DNA of 64,000 bases from Thioalkalivibrio thiocyanoxidans ARh2. Its GTDB lineage: Bacteria > Pseudomonadota > Gammaproteobacteria > Ectothiorhodospirales > Ectothiorhodospiraceae. The DNA lies in the NCBI RefSeq assembly GCF_000385215.1, contig NZ_ARQK01000051.1, forward strand, positions 18,365 to 82,364, written 5' to 3'. Shown here in pieces: positions 25,928 to 34,191 of this stretch; positions within the stretch are counted from its first letter, which is position 1, and each line of letters starts with the position of its first letter. The notes under the pieces were generated by a model. The model made no database searches, had not been told where the DNA came from, and worked only from the letters and a program-made list of their open reading frames with translations. The position numbers and the translations under genes were made by a program.

Positions 25928-26284
25928 ATGCGCTTTATTGTTTCTGTCACCGCCGGTACCGACGACCCGACCCGCGCCACCCTCGGCATGATCGCCGCCA
26001 ACGTGGCCAAGCAGCAGGGCCATGACGTGACCGTCTGGCTGCAGGGCGAGGCCGTGAACATCGCCAACCGCAATGTCTACGACAAGATCGTCGGCCACAA
26101 CATGCCGGCGATGAAGGACATCGTGGATTCGCTGGTCGAGGAAGGCGTCCCGTTCTGGGCCTGCGAGGCCTGCGCCAAGGGCCGCGACGTCGGCGAGCAC
26201 AACTTCCTGCCGAACGCCGAGATGGCCGGCATGGGTCAGTACGTCCAGGCCGTTGCCGATTTCGACCGCTCCATGAGCTTCTGA
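25928..26284 (+). CDS. DsrE-family protein
   Basis: A 118-residue cytosolic DsrE/DsrF-like protein: M-R-F-I-V-S-V-T-A-G-T-D-D-P as first strand and loop, then an A-x-x-Q-G-H-D-V-T-V-W-L strand and F-W-A-C-E-A-C-A-K-G-R. The cysteine pair in this last motif fits the catalytic region of the family, which carries persulfide sulfur. AAGGAG eight bases before ATG 25928 sets the start. No other sulfur gene is adjacent. It could feed the sHdr pathway or act in general sulfur relay. A terminator follows, so it is a single-gene unit or the end of one. Confidence 0.8.
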   Translation: MRFIVSVTAGTDDPTRATLGMIAANVAKQQGHDVTVWLQGEAVNIANRNVYDKIVGHNMPAMKDIVDSLVEEGVPFWACEACAKGRDVGEHNFLPNAEMAGMGQYVQAVADFDRSMSF

Positions 26285-26301
26285 TCGAGCGGGCCGGTCC
26301 G

Positions 26302-26331
26302 CGGGCGGGGTGTGATCCCCCGCCCGTTTTT
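26302..26331 (+). terminator. intrinsic terminator after dsrE-like gene
   Basis: CGGGCGGGG, a 7-base loop, CCCCGCCCG and five T. Confidence 0.88.
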
Positions 26332-26411
26332 ACCCGCACTTCCTGTGCCAGTCCCTCGAACTGGCACATCGCATGCTTGTTTGTTCCGGGAATGATCCAC
26401 GGACGACGAGC

Positions 26412-27746
26412 ATGACCCAGAACACATCCCCGAGTTTTTCCTTCGAAGAGGCCATTGGCGATTTCCTGGTCGCCTCGCGCAAGTGCGAGGTGGTGAGCCT
26501 GGAGCGTCTGCTGGAGGCGGTGCAGCTGGTCGGGCGCATCCGCGCGCTGGTGCATCAGCTCCAGCGCGAACGCGGTGCCTCCAGCCTCTGGATCGGCTCC
26601 GGTGGCCAGCGCTATGCGGACGAGCTGGCACAGTACCGGGCCCAATCCGACACTACCGCCCAAGTGTTTCGCGAACACCTCGATGGCTGGCTGGAGCCCG
26701 GGGCCTGTGCCTACGCGCGCAACCGTCTGCTGGGGCGCATGGCGCTGGCGCTGCATGGCCTGTCGGGTCTGCCCAGCCTGCGGGCGGAGGTCAGCGAACG
26801 CACGCTCTCGCCGATGGAGGCGATGCGCGGCTTCAGCGAGCTGATCCGGTCGCTGCTGGCGGTGGTGTTCGAGGCCGCCGATTCGGCCACGGACCCGGAG
26901 GTCTCGCGGGCCCTGGTGGCCCTGCTGAACTTCATGCAGGGCAAGGAGCTGGCGGGCCAGGAACGCGCGATCGGGGCCGCCGGCTTTGGCCGGGGCGCGT
27001 TTGATGGCGAACTGCGCCAGTCCCTGCTGCACCGGATCGATACGCAGGAACGCTCGTTTCGGATCTTCTCGGAATTTGCGCCGGAGTCGGCTTGTGCGGC
27101 CTGGCAGGGACTGCAGGGGGCGGGCTTCGCGGCGGAGGTCGAGCGGCTGCGTCGTCAGGCCTGCACCCAAGGCGATTCCCGGGGCGATTCCCGGGACGAT
27201 CCCCTGCCGGACCCGGCCCGCGCCGAGACCTGGTTTGCCTGCACAACCGCGCGCATCGACGCGATGAAGGAGATAGAGGACCTGCTGGAGATGCACCTGA
27301 ACGAGCGTTGCTCGGCACGCATCACGGCGGATCGCGCGGACCTGGGCGCGGTGCGTGACCGCATCGCCCAGCTGGCGGAATCCGAGCTGCATGACAGCGT
27401 TCCGTATGCCGTGTTCTTCGGCGCGCCGGAGGGCTTGGATCACGAGGAGGATGGCGAGACCGTGCTCAACGTCCCGATCGTCGGGCATTCGGTGATGGAC
27501 CTGGTGCAGCGCCAGGCGGCCCGGCTGCAGTCGGTGGAGGACGAGCTGCATGCGGCACGTCAGGCCCTGGCCGAGCGCAAGACCATCGAGCGCGCCAAGG
27601 CCCTGCTGATCCAGCACCGCGGCCTCAGCGAGGACCAGGCGTACAAGCTCCTGCGCCAGACGGCGATGAACCAGAACCGGCGCCTGGCCGAGGTCGCCGA
27701 GGCGACCGTCGCGATGTCCGACCTGCTGGGCAAGGGCGGCCTGTAG
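26412..27746 (+). CDS. nasR: nitrate-sensing ANTAR antiterminator, NasR-like
   Basis: A 444-residue regulator. A long helical N-terminal region (about 30-330) matches the NIT nitrate/nitrite-sensing domain; L-Q-R-E-R-G-A-S-S-L-W-I-G-S is its hallmark. The C-terminal 60 residues are an ANTAR RNA-binding domain: E-R-A-K-A-L-L-I-Q-H-R-G-L-S-E-D-Q-A-Y-K-L-L-R. ANTAR domains bind paired hexaloop hairpins in leader RNA and block a terminator. Such a leader lies 320 bases downstream in front of nrtA. I prefer ATG 26412, since the upstream start at 26373 lies close to the preceding terminator. Nitrate should switch on the assimilation operon through this protein. Confidence 0.9.
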   Translation: MTQNTSPSFSFEEAIGDFLVASRKCEVVSLERLLEAVQLVGRIRALVHQLQRERGASSLWIGSGGQRYADELAQYRAQSDTTAQVFREHLDGWLEPGACAYARNRLLGRMALALHGLSGLPSLRAEVSERTLSPMEAMRGFSELIRSLLAVVFEAADSATDPEVSRALVALLNFMQGKELAGQERAIGAAGFGRGAFDGELRQSLLHRIDTQERSFRIFSEFAPESACAAWQGLQGAGFAAEVERLRRQACTQGDSRGDSRDDPLPDPARAETWFACTTARIDAMKEIEDLLEMHLNERCSARITADRADLGAVRDRIAQLAESELHDSVPYAVFFGAPEGLDHEEDGETVLNVPIVGHSVMDLVQRQAARLQSVEDELHAARQALAERKTIERAKALLIQHRGLSEDQAYKLLRQTAMNQNRRLAEVAEATVAMSDLLGKGGL

Positions 27747-27784
27747 CCAGCCTTGGGAAAGGGATGCCGGTGGGGGTGCCCCTG

Positions 27785-27861
27785 GGGGAGCGGGCTTGCC
27801 CGCGAAGCCCCTGCCAGTGGCGGACACTGGCAGGGGCTTCGCCGCCAAGGCGGCTCCTACA
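27785..27861. repeat. REP doublet (REPIN-like), inverted pair
   Basis: Two REP-like heads face each other. The left one has GCGGGC-TT-GCCCGC (27790-27803) and the right one GCCGCC-AA-GGCGGC (27841-27854) ending in GGCTCCTACA. Between them is a perfect 18-bp inverted repeat (27802-27819 and 27825-27842) with a 5-base loop. The form is that of gammaproteobacterial/Pseudomonas-type REP sequences. It lies just after nasR and may protect or end its message. Confidence 0.8.
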
Positions 27862-28036
27862 GGTAGTGCACCAGCCCGGTTCATCTGCACCGCCAGCGCG
27901 CCCCAGGTTGGTGCCTCCGGGATCGGCTTCGGGACTTCGGGCTTCCCGCAAACGTTCGACCCGATGTTCGAAACCATCCGATTTTCCCGTGCCATGGCGC
28001 GATTGTGCCTCGCGGGGTCGATTCGTAACGGCGAAT

Positions 28037-28052
28037 TGGCACACCTCCTGCA
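28037..28052 (+). promoter_or_regulatory. sigma-54 promoter of the nitrate-assimilation operon
   Basis: TGGCAC-ACCTCC-TGCA contains the GG (28038-28039) and GC (28050-28051) doublets exactly 10 bases apart, the invariant spacing of -24/-12 promoters. The predicted start near 28063 lies three bases before the first leader hairpin. Confidence 0.75.
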
Positions 28053-28062
28053 AGAGTATCGG

Positions 28063-28190
28063 TAAGACGAGCCAACGGCGGTTCGTCGCCTGACAACAGG
28101 GAGACCCGGTGACCGGGCCTCCGATGGGACTGGACAAAGGCGTCCATCACCCGGCTGCAAACGCGGCCGGGCTGATGCGACGCCTTTTTT
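28063..28190 (+). ncRNA. ANTAR-responsive leader RNA with attenuator
   Basis: Hairpin 1 is GACGAGCC / GGTTCGTC (28066-28073, 28080-28087; one G-U pair) with the six-base loop AACGGC. Hairpin 2 is TGGAC / GTCCA (28131-28135, 28142-28146) with loop AAAGGC. Both loops are hexamers with A at position 1 and G at position 4, the known ANTAR recognition signature. The right half of hairpin 2 is shared with the left arm of the terminator, so binding to hairpin 2 would prevent termination. A further hairpin CCCGG-TGA-CCGGG (28105-28117) lies in the linker. Confidence 0.82.
28136..28190 (+). terminator. attenuator terminator before nrtA
   Basis: AAAGGCGTCCATC (28136-28148) pairs with GATG-C-GACGCCTTT (28174-28187, one bulge). 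An inner stem is CCCGGC (28150-28155) / GCCGGG (28166-28171). A run of six T ends at 28190. It overlaps the second ANTAR hairpin and lies 40 bases before the nrtA start. Confidence 0.88.
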
Positions 28191-28230
28191 CGTTTCTGGG
28201 CGGAAATCTGACGAGGGGAGTGAACCCGAA

Positions 28231-29535
28231 ATGACCGATTACACGAATGACACGAAAAAGACCTCCGGCCTGTCGCGCCGGCGTTTCCTGGGCGGCATGG
28301 CCGCCGGGATTGGAGCGACCGCGCTGGGCGTTTCCGGGGCCGCGCCCTGGGGCTATGCGAAGGCCGGAAACGGCAAGCCGGAGACCACCGAGGCGAAGCT
28401 GGGCTTTATTGCCTTGACCGATGCCGCACCGCTTTTCGTCGCGCTGGAGAAGGGCTTCTTCGCCGATCACGGCATGCCGGATGTGCAGGTGCTGAAGCAG
28501 TCCTCCTGGGGCACGGTGCGCGACAACCTGGAACTGGGCTCGCGCCGCGGCGGCATCGATGGCTCCCACATCCTGACGCCGATGCCCTACCTGATCCATC
28601 GCCGCGGTACGCCGATGAGCATCCTCGCGCGGCTGAACCTGGCCGGGCAGTGCATCTCGGTGGGCGATGAGTACGCCGATCTGAAGGTCGGCCTGGATAC
28701 CGGGGAGTTCAAGGAGGCGCTGGCGGAGAAGCGCGCCGGCGGCGACGAGGTCCGCGCGGCGATGACCTTCCCCGGCGGCACCCATGACCTGTGGATTCGC
28801 TATTGGATGGCGGCCGGCGGGATCGACCCGAACCGCGACATCTCCACCATCGTCGTGCCGCCGGCGCAGATGGTCGCCAACATGCGGGTCGGCTCCATGG
28901 ACACCTTCTGTGTCTGCGAGCCCTGGAACATGCAGCTGATCAACCAGGGCATTGGCTACACCGCGAACACCACCGGCGAGCTCTGGCACAACCACCCGGA
29001 GAAGGCGCTGGGCATGCGCGCGGACTGGGTGGAGGCCAACCCGAACGCGGCCCGCGCCCTGACCATGGCGGTGATGGAGGCGCAGATGTACTGCGAGGAC
29101 CCGGCGAACATCGAGGAGGTCGCCGAGATCTGCTCGCGCCGGCGCTACATCCATGCCCCGTACGGCGACATCATCGACCGCATGCAGGGGCACTTCGACT
29201 ACGGCACCGGCCGCGTGGTCGAGGACCACCCCGACCGCATGCGCTTCTGGAGCGACCAGGCCTCCTATCCCTTCAAGAGCCACGATCTGTGGTTCCTCAC
29301 CGAAAACATCCGCTGGGGCTATATGCCGCCGGATCTCGACATGCAGGCGTTGGTGGACGAGGTCAACCGCGAGGACATCTGGCGCGAGGCGGCCGACACG
29401 CTCGGCATCGACTCGGCCGACATCCCCGAGTCCACCTCGCGCGGCAAGGAAGAGTTCTTCGACGGCAAGGTCTTCGACCCGGAAGACCCGCAGGCCTATC
29501 TCGACAGCCTGGAGATCAAGGCGCTCGCGTCCTGA
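28231..29535 (+). CDS. nrtA: nitrate/nitrite ABC transporter substrate-binding protein, NrtA/CmpA family
   Basis: A 434-residue periplasmic binding protein with a Tat-type signal: S-R-R-R-F-L-G-G-M-A-A-G-I-G-A near residues 14-28. The mature part begins L-G-F-I-A-L-T-D-A-A-P-L-F-V-A-L-E-K-G and carries family motifs such as G-T-H-D-L-W-I-R-Y and M-R-V-G-S-M-D-T-F-C-V-C-E-P-W. It is first in the operon after the ANTAR leader and is followed by the permease and ATPase genes. Nitrate rather than bicarbonate is the likely ligand because of the nasA/nirB neighbours. GAGGGGA precedes the ATG. Confidence 0.93.
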   Translation: MTDYTNDTKKTSGLSRRRFLGGMAAGIGATALGVSGAAPWGYAKAGNGKPETTEAKLGFIALTDAAPLFVALEKGFFADHGMPDVQVLKQSSWGTVRDNLELGSRRGGIDGSHILTPMPYLIHRRGTPMSILARLNLAGQCISVGDEYADLKVGLDTGEFKEALAEKRAGGDEVRAAMTFPGGTHDLWIRYWMAAGGIDPNRDISTIVVPPAQMVANMRVGSMDTFCVCEPWNMQLINQGIGYTANTTGELWHNHPEKALGMRADWVEANPNAARALTMAVMEAQMYCEDPANIEEVAEICSRRRYIHAPYGDIIDRMQGHFDYGTGRVVEDHPDRMRFWSDQASYPFKSHDLWFLTENIRWGYMPPDLDMQALVDEVNREDIWREAADTLGIDSADIPESTSRGKEEFFDGKVFDPEDPQAYLDSLEIKALAS

Positions 29536-29582
29536 CGCGACGGCCCGACGTCCCTGCACAGACGATTCAAGAGGATTCGAAG

Positions 29583-30515
29583 ATGAGTGCCATTCTCGAT
29601 CGCAATATGACCTTCGGCGCCGGGCGCGAACGCCCGGCGGCGAGGGAAACCTCCACGGCCCCGGTGGCCCGACAGACAGCGCCTCCGGCCCGGTCCGGCG
29701 GGGCACCCGCCGATCCCGGCGTCTGGTCGCGGCGCCTGCGCAACGCCGCCACGGTGGTCCTGCCGCCGATGATCGTGACCGCCGTTTTTTTGCTCATCTG
29801 GGAGATGATGTCGTCTTCCCAGGGAGCCGTGTTGCCCGCCCCAAGTCAGGTGATTACCGACACCTGGGAGCTGATCGTCAATCCGTTCTATGACTACGGC
29901 GGCAACGATGTGGGCATGGCCTGGCAACTGCTCGCGAGTCTCGAGCGGGTGGCCTACGGCTACGCCCTGGCGGTAGTCGCCGGGATCGGTCTCGGGGTGC
30001 TGGTTGGCCAGTCCACCTGGGCGATGCGCGGGCTGGACCCGCTGTTCCAGGTGCTGCGCACCGTGCCGCCGCTGGCCTGGCTGCCGATCTCCCTGGCCGC
30101 GTTCCAGGCCAGCAACCCGTCGGCCATCTTCGTGATCTTCATCACCGCGATCTGGCCGATCATCATCAACACCTCGGTCGGCATCCGGAACATCTCGCAG
30201 GACTACGTCAACGTGGCCCGCGTGTTGCGCCTGAACGGCTTCGAGTACTTCACCAAGATCATGCTCCCGGCCGCCGCGCCGTATGTCTTCTCCGGTCTGC
30301 GCATCGGCATCGGCCTCGCCTGGCTGGCGATCGTCGCCGCCGAGATGCTGATCGGCGGGGTCGGCATCGGCTTCTTCATCTGGGATGCCTGGAACGCCTC
30401 CATGCTCAGCGACATCGTGCTGGCCCTGGTCTACGTCGGCCTGGTCGGGTTCTTCCTCGACCGCCTGGTCGCGATCGTCGGCAACTGGGTCACCCGCGGC
30501 ACGCAGGCCGGCTGA
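29583..30515 (+). CDS. nrtB: nitrate ABC transporter permease
   Basis: A 310-residue inner-membrane permease with six hydrophobic segments after a Pro/Ala-rich cytoplasmic N-terminus of about 60 residues. The EAA loop that contacts the ATPase is seen in R-V-L-R-L-N-G-F-E-Y-F-T-K-I-M-L-P-A-A-A-P near residues 215-235. It lies between nrtA and the ATPase gene and completes the importer. The ATG at 29583 has AAGAGG upstream. Confidence 0.93.
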   Translation: MSAILDRNMTFGAGRERPAARETSTAPVARQTAPPARSGGAPADPGVWSRRLRNAATVVLPPMIVTAVFLLIWEMMSSSQGAVLPAPSQVITDTWELIVNPFYDYGGNDVGMAWQLLASLERVAYGYALAVVAGIGLGVLVGQSTWAMRGLDPLFQVLRTVPPLAWLPISLAAFQASNPSAIFVIFITAIWPIIINTSVGIRNISQDYVNVARVLRLNGFEYFTKIMLPAAAPYVFSGLRIGIGLAWLAIVAAEMLIGGVGIGFFIWDAWNASMLSDIVLALVYVGLVGFFLDRLVAIVGNWVTRGTQAG

Positions 30516-30541
30516 GCCGGCCCCCTCACAGGAGAAACATC

Positions 30542-31342
30542 ATGACCAGTTATCTCTCCATCGAACACGTCCACAAGACCTTTGGCGAAGGCCCTTCGGC
30601 CAGCGAGGTGCTGCGCGACGTCGACCTGCACGTGGACCGCGGCGAGTTCATCTCCATCATCGGCCACTCCGGCTGCGGCAAGTCGACGGTGCTCAACATC
30701 GTCGCCGGGCTGCTGGAGACCAGCACCGGCGCGGTGATCCTGGATGGCAAGGAGGTCAGCAAGCCGGGTCCGGATCGCAGTGTCGTGTTCCAAAACCACT
30801 CCCTGCTGCCCTGGCTGACCGTGCGCGACAACGTGGCGCTGGCGGTGGACAAGACCTTCAAGGGCACCAAGTCCGCCGCCGAGCGCCGCGAGTGGATCCT
30901 GCAGACGCTGGACATGGTCGGCATGAGCCACGCGCTGGACAAGCGCCCGGACGAGATCTCCGGCGGCATGAAGCAGCGCGTGGGCATCGCCCGGGCGCTG
31001 GCGATGGAGCCGAAGGTCCTGCTGATGGACGAACCCTTCGGCGCGCTGGACGCGCTGACCCGGGCCCATCTCCAGGACGAGGTGATGCGCATCCAGTCGG
31101 AGCTGGGCAATACCGTGCTGATGGTCACCCACGACGTGGACGAGGCGGTGCTGCTGTCCGATCGCATCGTGATGATGACCAACGGCCCGGCCGCGACCAT
31201 CGGCGAGATCCTGGAGATCGACCTGCCGAAGCCGCGCGAGCGCCTGGCGATGGCCGACAACCCCCAGTACAACCACTACCGGGCCGAGGTGCTGCGCTTC
31301 CTCCACGAGCGCCACAAGAATCCCGAATCGGAGGCCGCCTGA
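30542..31342 (+). CDS. nrtD: nitrate ABC transporter ATPase, NrtD-type
   Basis: A 266-residue ATPase with Walker A G-H-S-G-C-G-K-S-T, signature I-S-G-G-M-K-Q-R-V-G-I-A-R-A and Walker B V-L-L-M-D-E-P-F-G-A-L-D. It lacks the extra C-terminal binding domain of cyanobacterial NrtC, so the transporter should use two copies of this subunit. AGGAGA precedes the ATG. The stop overlaps the nirB start as TGATG. Confidence 0.92.
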   Translation: MTSYLSIEHVHKTFGEGPSASEVLRDVDLHVDRGEFISIIGHSGCGKSTVLNIVAGLLETSTGAVILDGKEVSKPGPDRSVVFQNHSLLPWLTVRDNVALAVDKTFKGTKSAAERREWILQTLDMVGMSHALDKRPDEISGGMKQRVGIARALAMEPKVLLMDEPFGALDALTRAHLQDEVMRIQSELGNTVLMVTHDVDEAVLLSDRIVMMTNGPAATIGEILEIDLPKPRERLAMADNPQYNHYRAEVLRFLHERHKNPESEAA

Positions 31343-33822
31343 TGGATACCGCGAACAACAGGCCGCGGCTGGTCCTGATCGGCAACGGCATGGCCGGGAT
31401 GCGCACGGTCGAGGAGCTTTTGAAGCTCAAGCCGGACATGTACGACATCACCGTGTTCGGTGCCGAGCCCTGGGGCAACTACAACCGCATCATGCTCTCG
31501 CCGGTGCTGGCCTCGGAGAAGACCGTCGACGAGATCATGCTGAACGACGATGCCTGGTATGCCGAGCGCGGCATCACCCTGCACAAGGGCAGGCGCATCG
31601 AGCGGATCGACCGCGTGAACCGGCGGGTGATCGCCGAGGACGGCACCGAGGCGCCCTATGACCGCCTGCTGCTGGCGACCGGCTCCGACCCGGTGATGAT
31701 CCCGGTGCCGGGGCACGAACTGGAGGGCGTAGCCGCCTTCCGCGACATCCACGATGTGGACGCGATGCTCGCGGCCAGCCGCGCATACCGGCATGCGGTC
31801 GTGATCGGCGGCGGGCTGCTGGGACTGGAGGCCGCCAACGGCCTGATGCGCCAGGGCATGGAGGTCACCGTGGTGCACCTGATGGATCACCTGATGGAGC
31901 GCCAGCTGGATGCCGAGGCCGCCGGGATGCTGCGCGGCTCGCTGGAGGAGCGCGGCATGCGTTTTCGCATGGCGCACCAGACCGAGGCGATCCTGGGCGA
32001 GGACCGCGTCACCGGCGTGCGCTTCACCGACGGCAGCGAGATCGCAGCCGATCTGGTGGTGATGGCGGTCGGCATCCGCCCGAACACCGCGCTGGCCGAG
32101 TCCGCCGGGCTGCACTGCGAGCGCGGCGTGGTGGTGAACGACACCATGCAGACCTATGACCCGTCGATCTACGCGGTCGGCGAGTGCGTGCAGCACCGCG
32201 GCGCCACCTACGGCCTGGTCGCACCCCTGTGGGAGCAGGCGAAGGTCTGCGCCAACCACCTGGCCGAGTACGGCATCGGGCGCTACGAGGGCTCGATGAC
32301 CTCCACCAAGCTGAAGGTGACCGGGATCGACCTGTTCTCCGCCGGCGACTTCACCGGCGACGAGACCACCGAGGACCTGGTGTTCAAGGATGCCGCGCGC
32401 GGCGTCTACAAGCGCCTGGTGCTGAAGGACAACCGCATCCAGGGGGCGGTGCTGTACGGCGATACCCTGGACGGCTCCTGGTACTTCCAGCTGATGCGGG
32501 ACGCCACGCCGGTGGCCGACGTCCGCGAGAACCTGCTGTTCGGCCAGGCGCATGTCGGCGACTCCGGCCACGGCGACGAGGCCTCGCGGGTTGCGGCCAT
32601 GCCCGACGAGGCCGAGATCTGCGGCTGCAACGGCGTGTGCAAGGGCGAGATCGTCCAGGCGATCAGCGCGCACAAGCTGTTCACGCTGGAGGACGTGCGC
32701 GCCCACACCAAGGCGTCGAACTCCTGTGGCTCCTGCACCGGGCTGGTGGAGTCCGTGCTCGCGACCACGCTGGGCGGCGACTACTCCGACGCCCCGGCGA
32801 AAAAGCCGGTCTGCGCCTGCACCGACCACAGCCACGACGAGGTGCGCGCGGCCATTGCCCGCGACGGGCTGAAGACCATGGACGCGGTGTTCGAGGCCCT
32901 CGACTGGAAGACCCCGAACGGCTGCCATGTCTGCCGTCCGGCCCTCAACTACTACCTGCTGGCGGCCTGGCCGAAGGACTACCAGGACGATGCCCAGTCG
33001 CGCTTCATCAACGAGCGCGCCCACGGCAACATCCAGAAGGACGGGACCTATTCGGTGGTACCGCGCATCTGGGGCGGCGTGACCACCCCGGCCGAGCTGC
33101 GCGCGATCGCCGAGGTGGCCGAGCGCTACCGCGTGCCCACGGTCAAGTTCACCGGCGGCCAGCGCATCGACCTGCTGGGGGTGCAGAAGGCCGACCTGCC
33201 GGCGATGTGGCGCGATCTTGGTGCCGCCGGGTTTGTCTCCGGCCATGCCTACGGCAAGGCCCTGCGCACGGTGAAGACCTGTGTCGGCTCCGAGTGGTGC
33301 CGCTTCGGCACCCAGGACTCGACCGGGCTTGGCATCCAGCTGGAGCGGATGACCTGGGGCTCCTGGACCCCGCACAAGTTCAAGATGGCGGTCTCCGGCT
33401 GCCCGCGTAACTGCGCCGAGGCGACGATCAAGGACCTGGGCGTGGTCTGCGTGGACTCGGGCTACGAGCTGCACGTGGGCGGCAACGGCGGGGTGAAGGT
33501 CCGTGCCACCGACTTCCTCTGCAAGGTGGAGACCGAGGCCGAGGTGCTCGAGTACGCCGGGGCCTTCATGCAGTTCTATCGCGAAGACGCGCGCTACCTG
33601 GAGCGCACCGCCCCGTGGATCGAGCGCGTCGGGCTGACCCGGGTGAAGGAACGCCTGGTGGACGACGCCGGGAACCGCGCCGCGCTGTACGCCCGCTTCC
33701 TGGAGTCGCAGGAGGTGGCGCAGGTGGACCCCTGGGCCGAGCGGGCCGCCGGGCATGCGGCGCACGAGTTCATCCCGATCACGCCGGTGGACGCAGCCCC
33801 GCGCCAGGGGGTGTCGGCATGA
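31342..33822 (+). CDS. nirB: assimilatory nitrite reductase large subunit
   Basis: An 826-residue enzyme reducing nitrite to ammonium with NAD(P)H. The N-terminal FAD/NAD half begins L-V-L-I-G-N-G-M-A-G-M-R-T-V-E and has a second Rossmann motif I-G-G-G-L-L-G-L-E-A-A-N-G. Two BFD-like [2Fe-2S] modules follow: C-G-C-N-G-V-C-K-G ... S-C-G-S-C, then C-A-C-T-D-H ... G-C-H-V-C. The C-terminal half is a siroheme/[4Fe-4S] domain with C-V-G-S-E-W-C and G-C-P-R-N-C-A-E. It is coupled to nrtD at its start and overlaps nirD by 4 bases. Confidence 0.95.
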   Translation: MDTANNRPRLVLIGNGMAGMRTVEELLKLKPDMYDITVFGAEPWGNYNRIMLSPVLASEKTVDEIMLNDDAWYAERGITLHKGRRIERIDRVNRRVIAEDGTEAPYDRLLLATGSDPVMIPVPGHELEGVAAFRDIHDVDAMLAASRAYRHAVVIGGGLLGLEAANGLMRQGMEVTVVHLMDHLMERQLDAEAAGMLRGSLEERGMRFRMAHQTEAILGEDRVTGVRFTDGSEIAADLVVMAVGIRPNTALAESAGLHCERGVVVNDTMQTYDPSIYAVGECVQHRGATYGLVAPLWEQAKVCANHLAEYGIGRYEGSMTSTKLKVTGIDLFSAGDFTGDETTEDLVFKDAARGVYKRLVLKDNRIQGAVLYGDTLDGSWYFQLMRDATPVADVRENLLFGQAHVGDSGHGDEASRVAAMPDEAEICGCNGVCKGEIVQAISAHKLFTLEDVRAHTKASNSCGSCTGLVESVLATTLGGDYSDAPAKKPVCACTDHSHDEVRAAIARDGLKTMDAVFEALDWKTPNGCHVCRPALNYYLLAAWPKDYQDDAQSRFINERAHGNIQKDGTYSVVPRIWGGVTTPAELRAIAEVAERYRVPTVKFTGGQRIDLLGVQKADLPAMWRDLGAAGFVSGHAYGKALRTVKTCVGSEWCRFGTQDSTGLGIQLERMTWGSWTPHKFKMAVSGCPRNCAEATIKDLGVVCVDSGYELHVGGNGGVKVRATDFLCKVETEAEVLEYAGAFMQFYREDARYLERTAPWIERVGLTRVKERLVDDAGNRAALYARFLESQEVAQVDPWAERAAGHAAHEFIPITPVDAAPRQGVSA

Positions 33823-34190
33823 GCTGGCTTGCGATCTGTCCGCTCGAGGACATCCCGTCGCTGGGTGCGCGCGTGGTGGCGGGCCCGAACGGCGACATCG
33901 CTGTGTTCCGCACCGCGGATGACCGCGTCTTTGCCCTGCGCGACCAGTGCCCGCACAAGGGCGGACCGCTGTCGCAGGGCATCGTCCACGGCGAGCGCGT
34001 GACCTGCCCGCTGCACAACTGGGTGATCGACCTGCAGTCCGGCGAGGCCACCGGGGCGGACAGTGGCTGCACCCATGCCTTCCCGATCCGGGTGACCGAC
34101 GGTCAGGTATGGCTGGACCTCTCCGGCGCCACGGCCAACGCCGCGGACGATCCCGCGGCGGTGCCGTCCGCCTGTCGCGAGGCGGGCTGA
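33819..34190 (+). CDS. nirD: nitrite reductase small subunit (Rieske-like)
   Basis: A 123-residue Rieske-fold subunit. It keeps both cluster halves, C-P-H-K-G-G-P-L-S-Q-G and C-P-L-H-N-W. Many NirD proteins have lost these residues, so this one probably binds a [2Fe-2S] cluster. The ATG at 33819 overlaps the nirB stop, and nasA starts 2 bases after the stop. Confidence 0.93.
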   Translation: MSWLAICPLEDIPSLGARVVAGPNGDIAVFRTADDRVFALRDQCPHKGGPLSQGIVHGERVTCPLHNWVIDLQSGEATGADSGCTHAFPIRVTDGQVWLDLSGATANAADDPAAVPSACREAG

Positions 34191-34191
34191 G

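Larger units (their letters stand above)
27747..28230 (+). other. 484-base control region between nasR and nrtA
   Basis: No gene is seen here. From left to right it holds a REP doublet (27785-27861), three TGCACC/GGTGC-type half sites near 27866, 27886 and 27912 that could be NtrC contacts (weak), a sigma-54 promoter (28037-28052), the ANTAR leader RNA (from about 28063) and the nrtA ribosome site GAGGGGA before 28231. Confidence 0.7.

Noticed and set aside
27866..27918. NtrC enhancer sites upstream of the sigma-54 promoter
   Set aside because: Only half-site matches are seen, with irregular spacing, so they are mentioned in the control-region entry but not listed as sites.
30385..31341. Possible upstream extension of nirB, because the frame is open from 30385
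   Set aside because: It would overlap nrtD completely. ATG 31342 is directly followed by the FAD-binding motif of NirB and is coupled to the nrtD stop.
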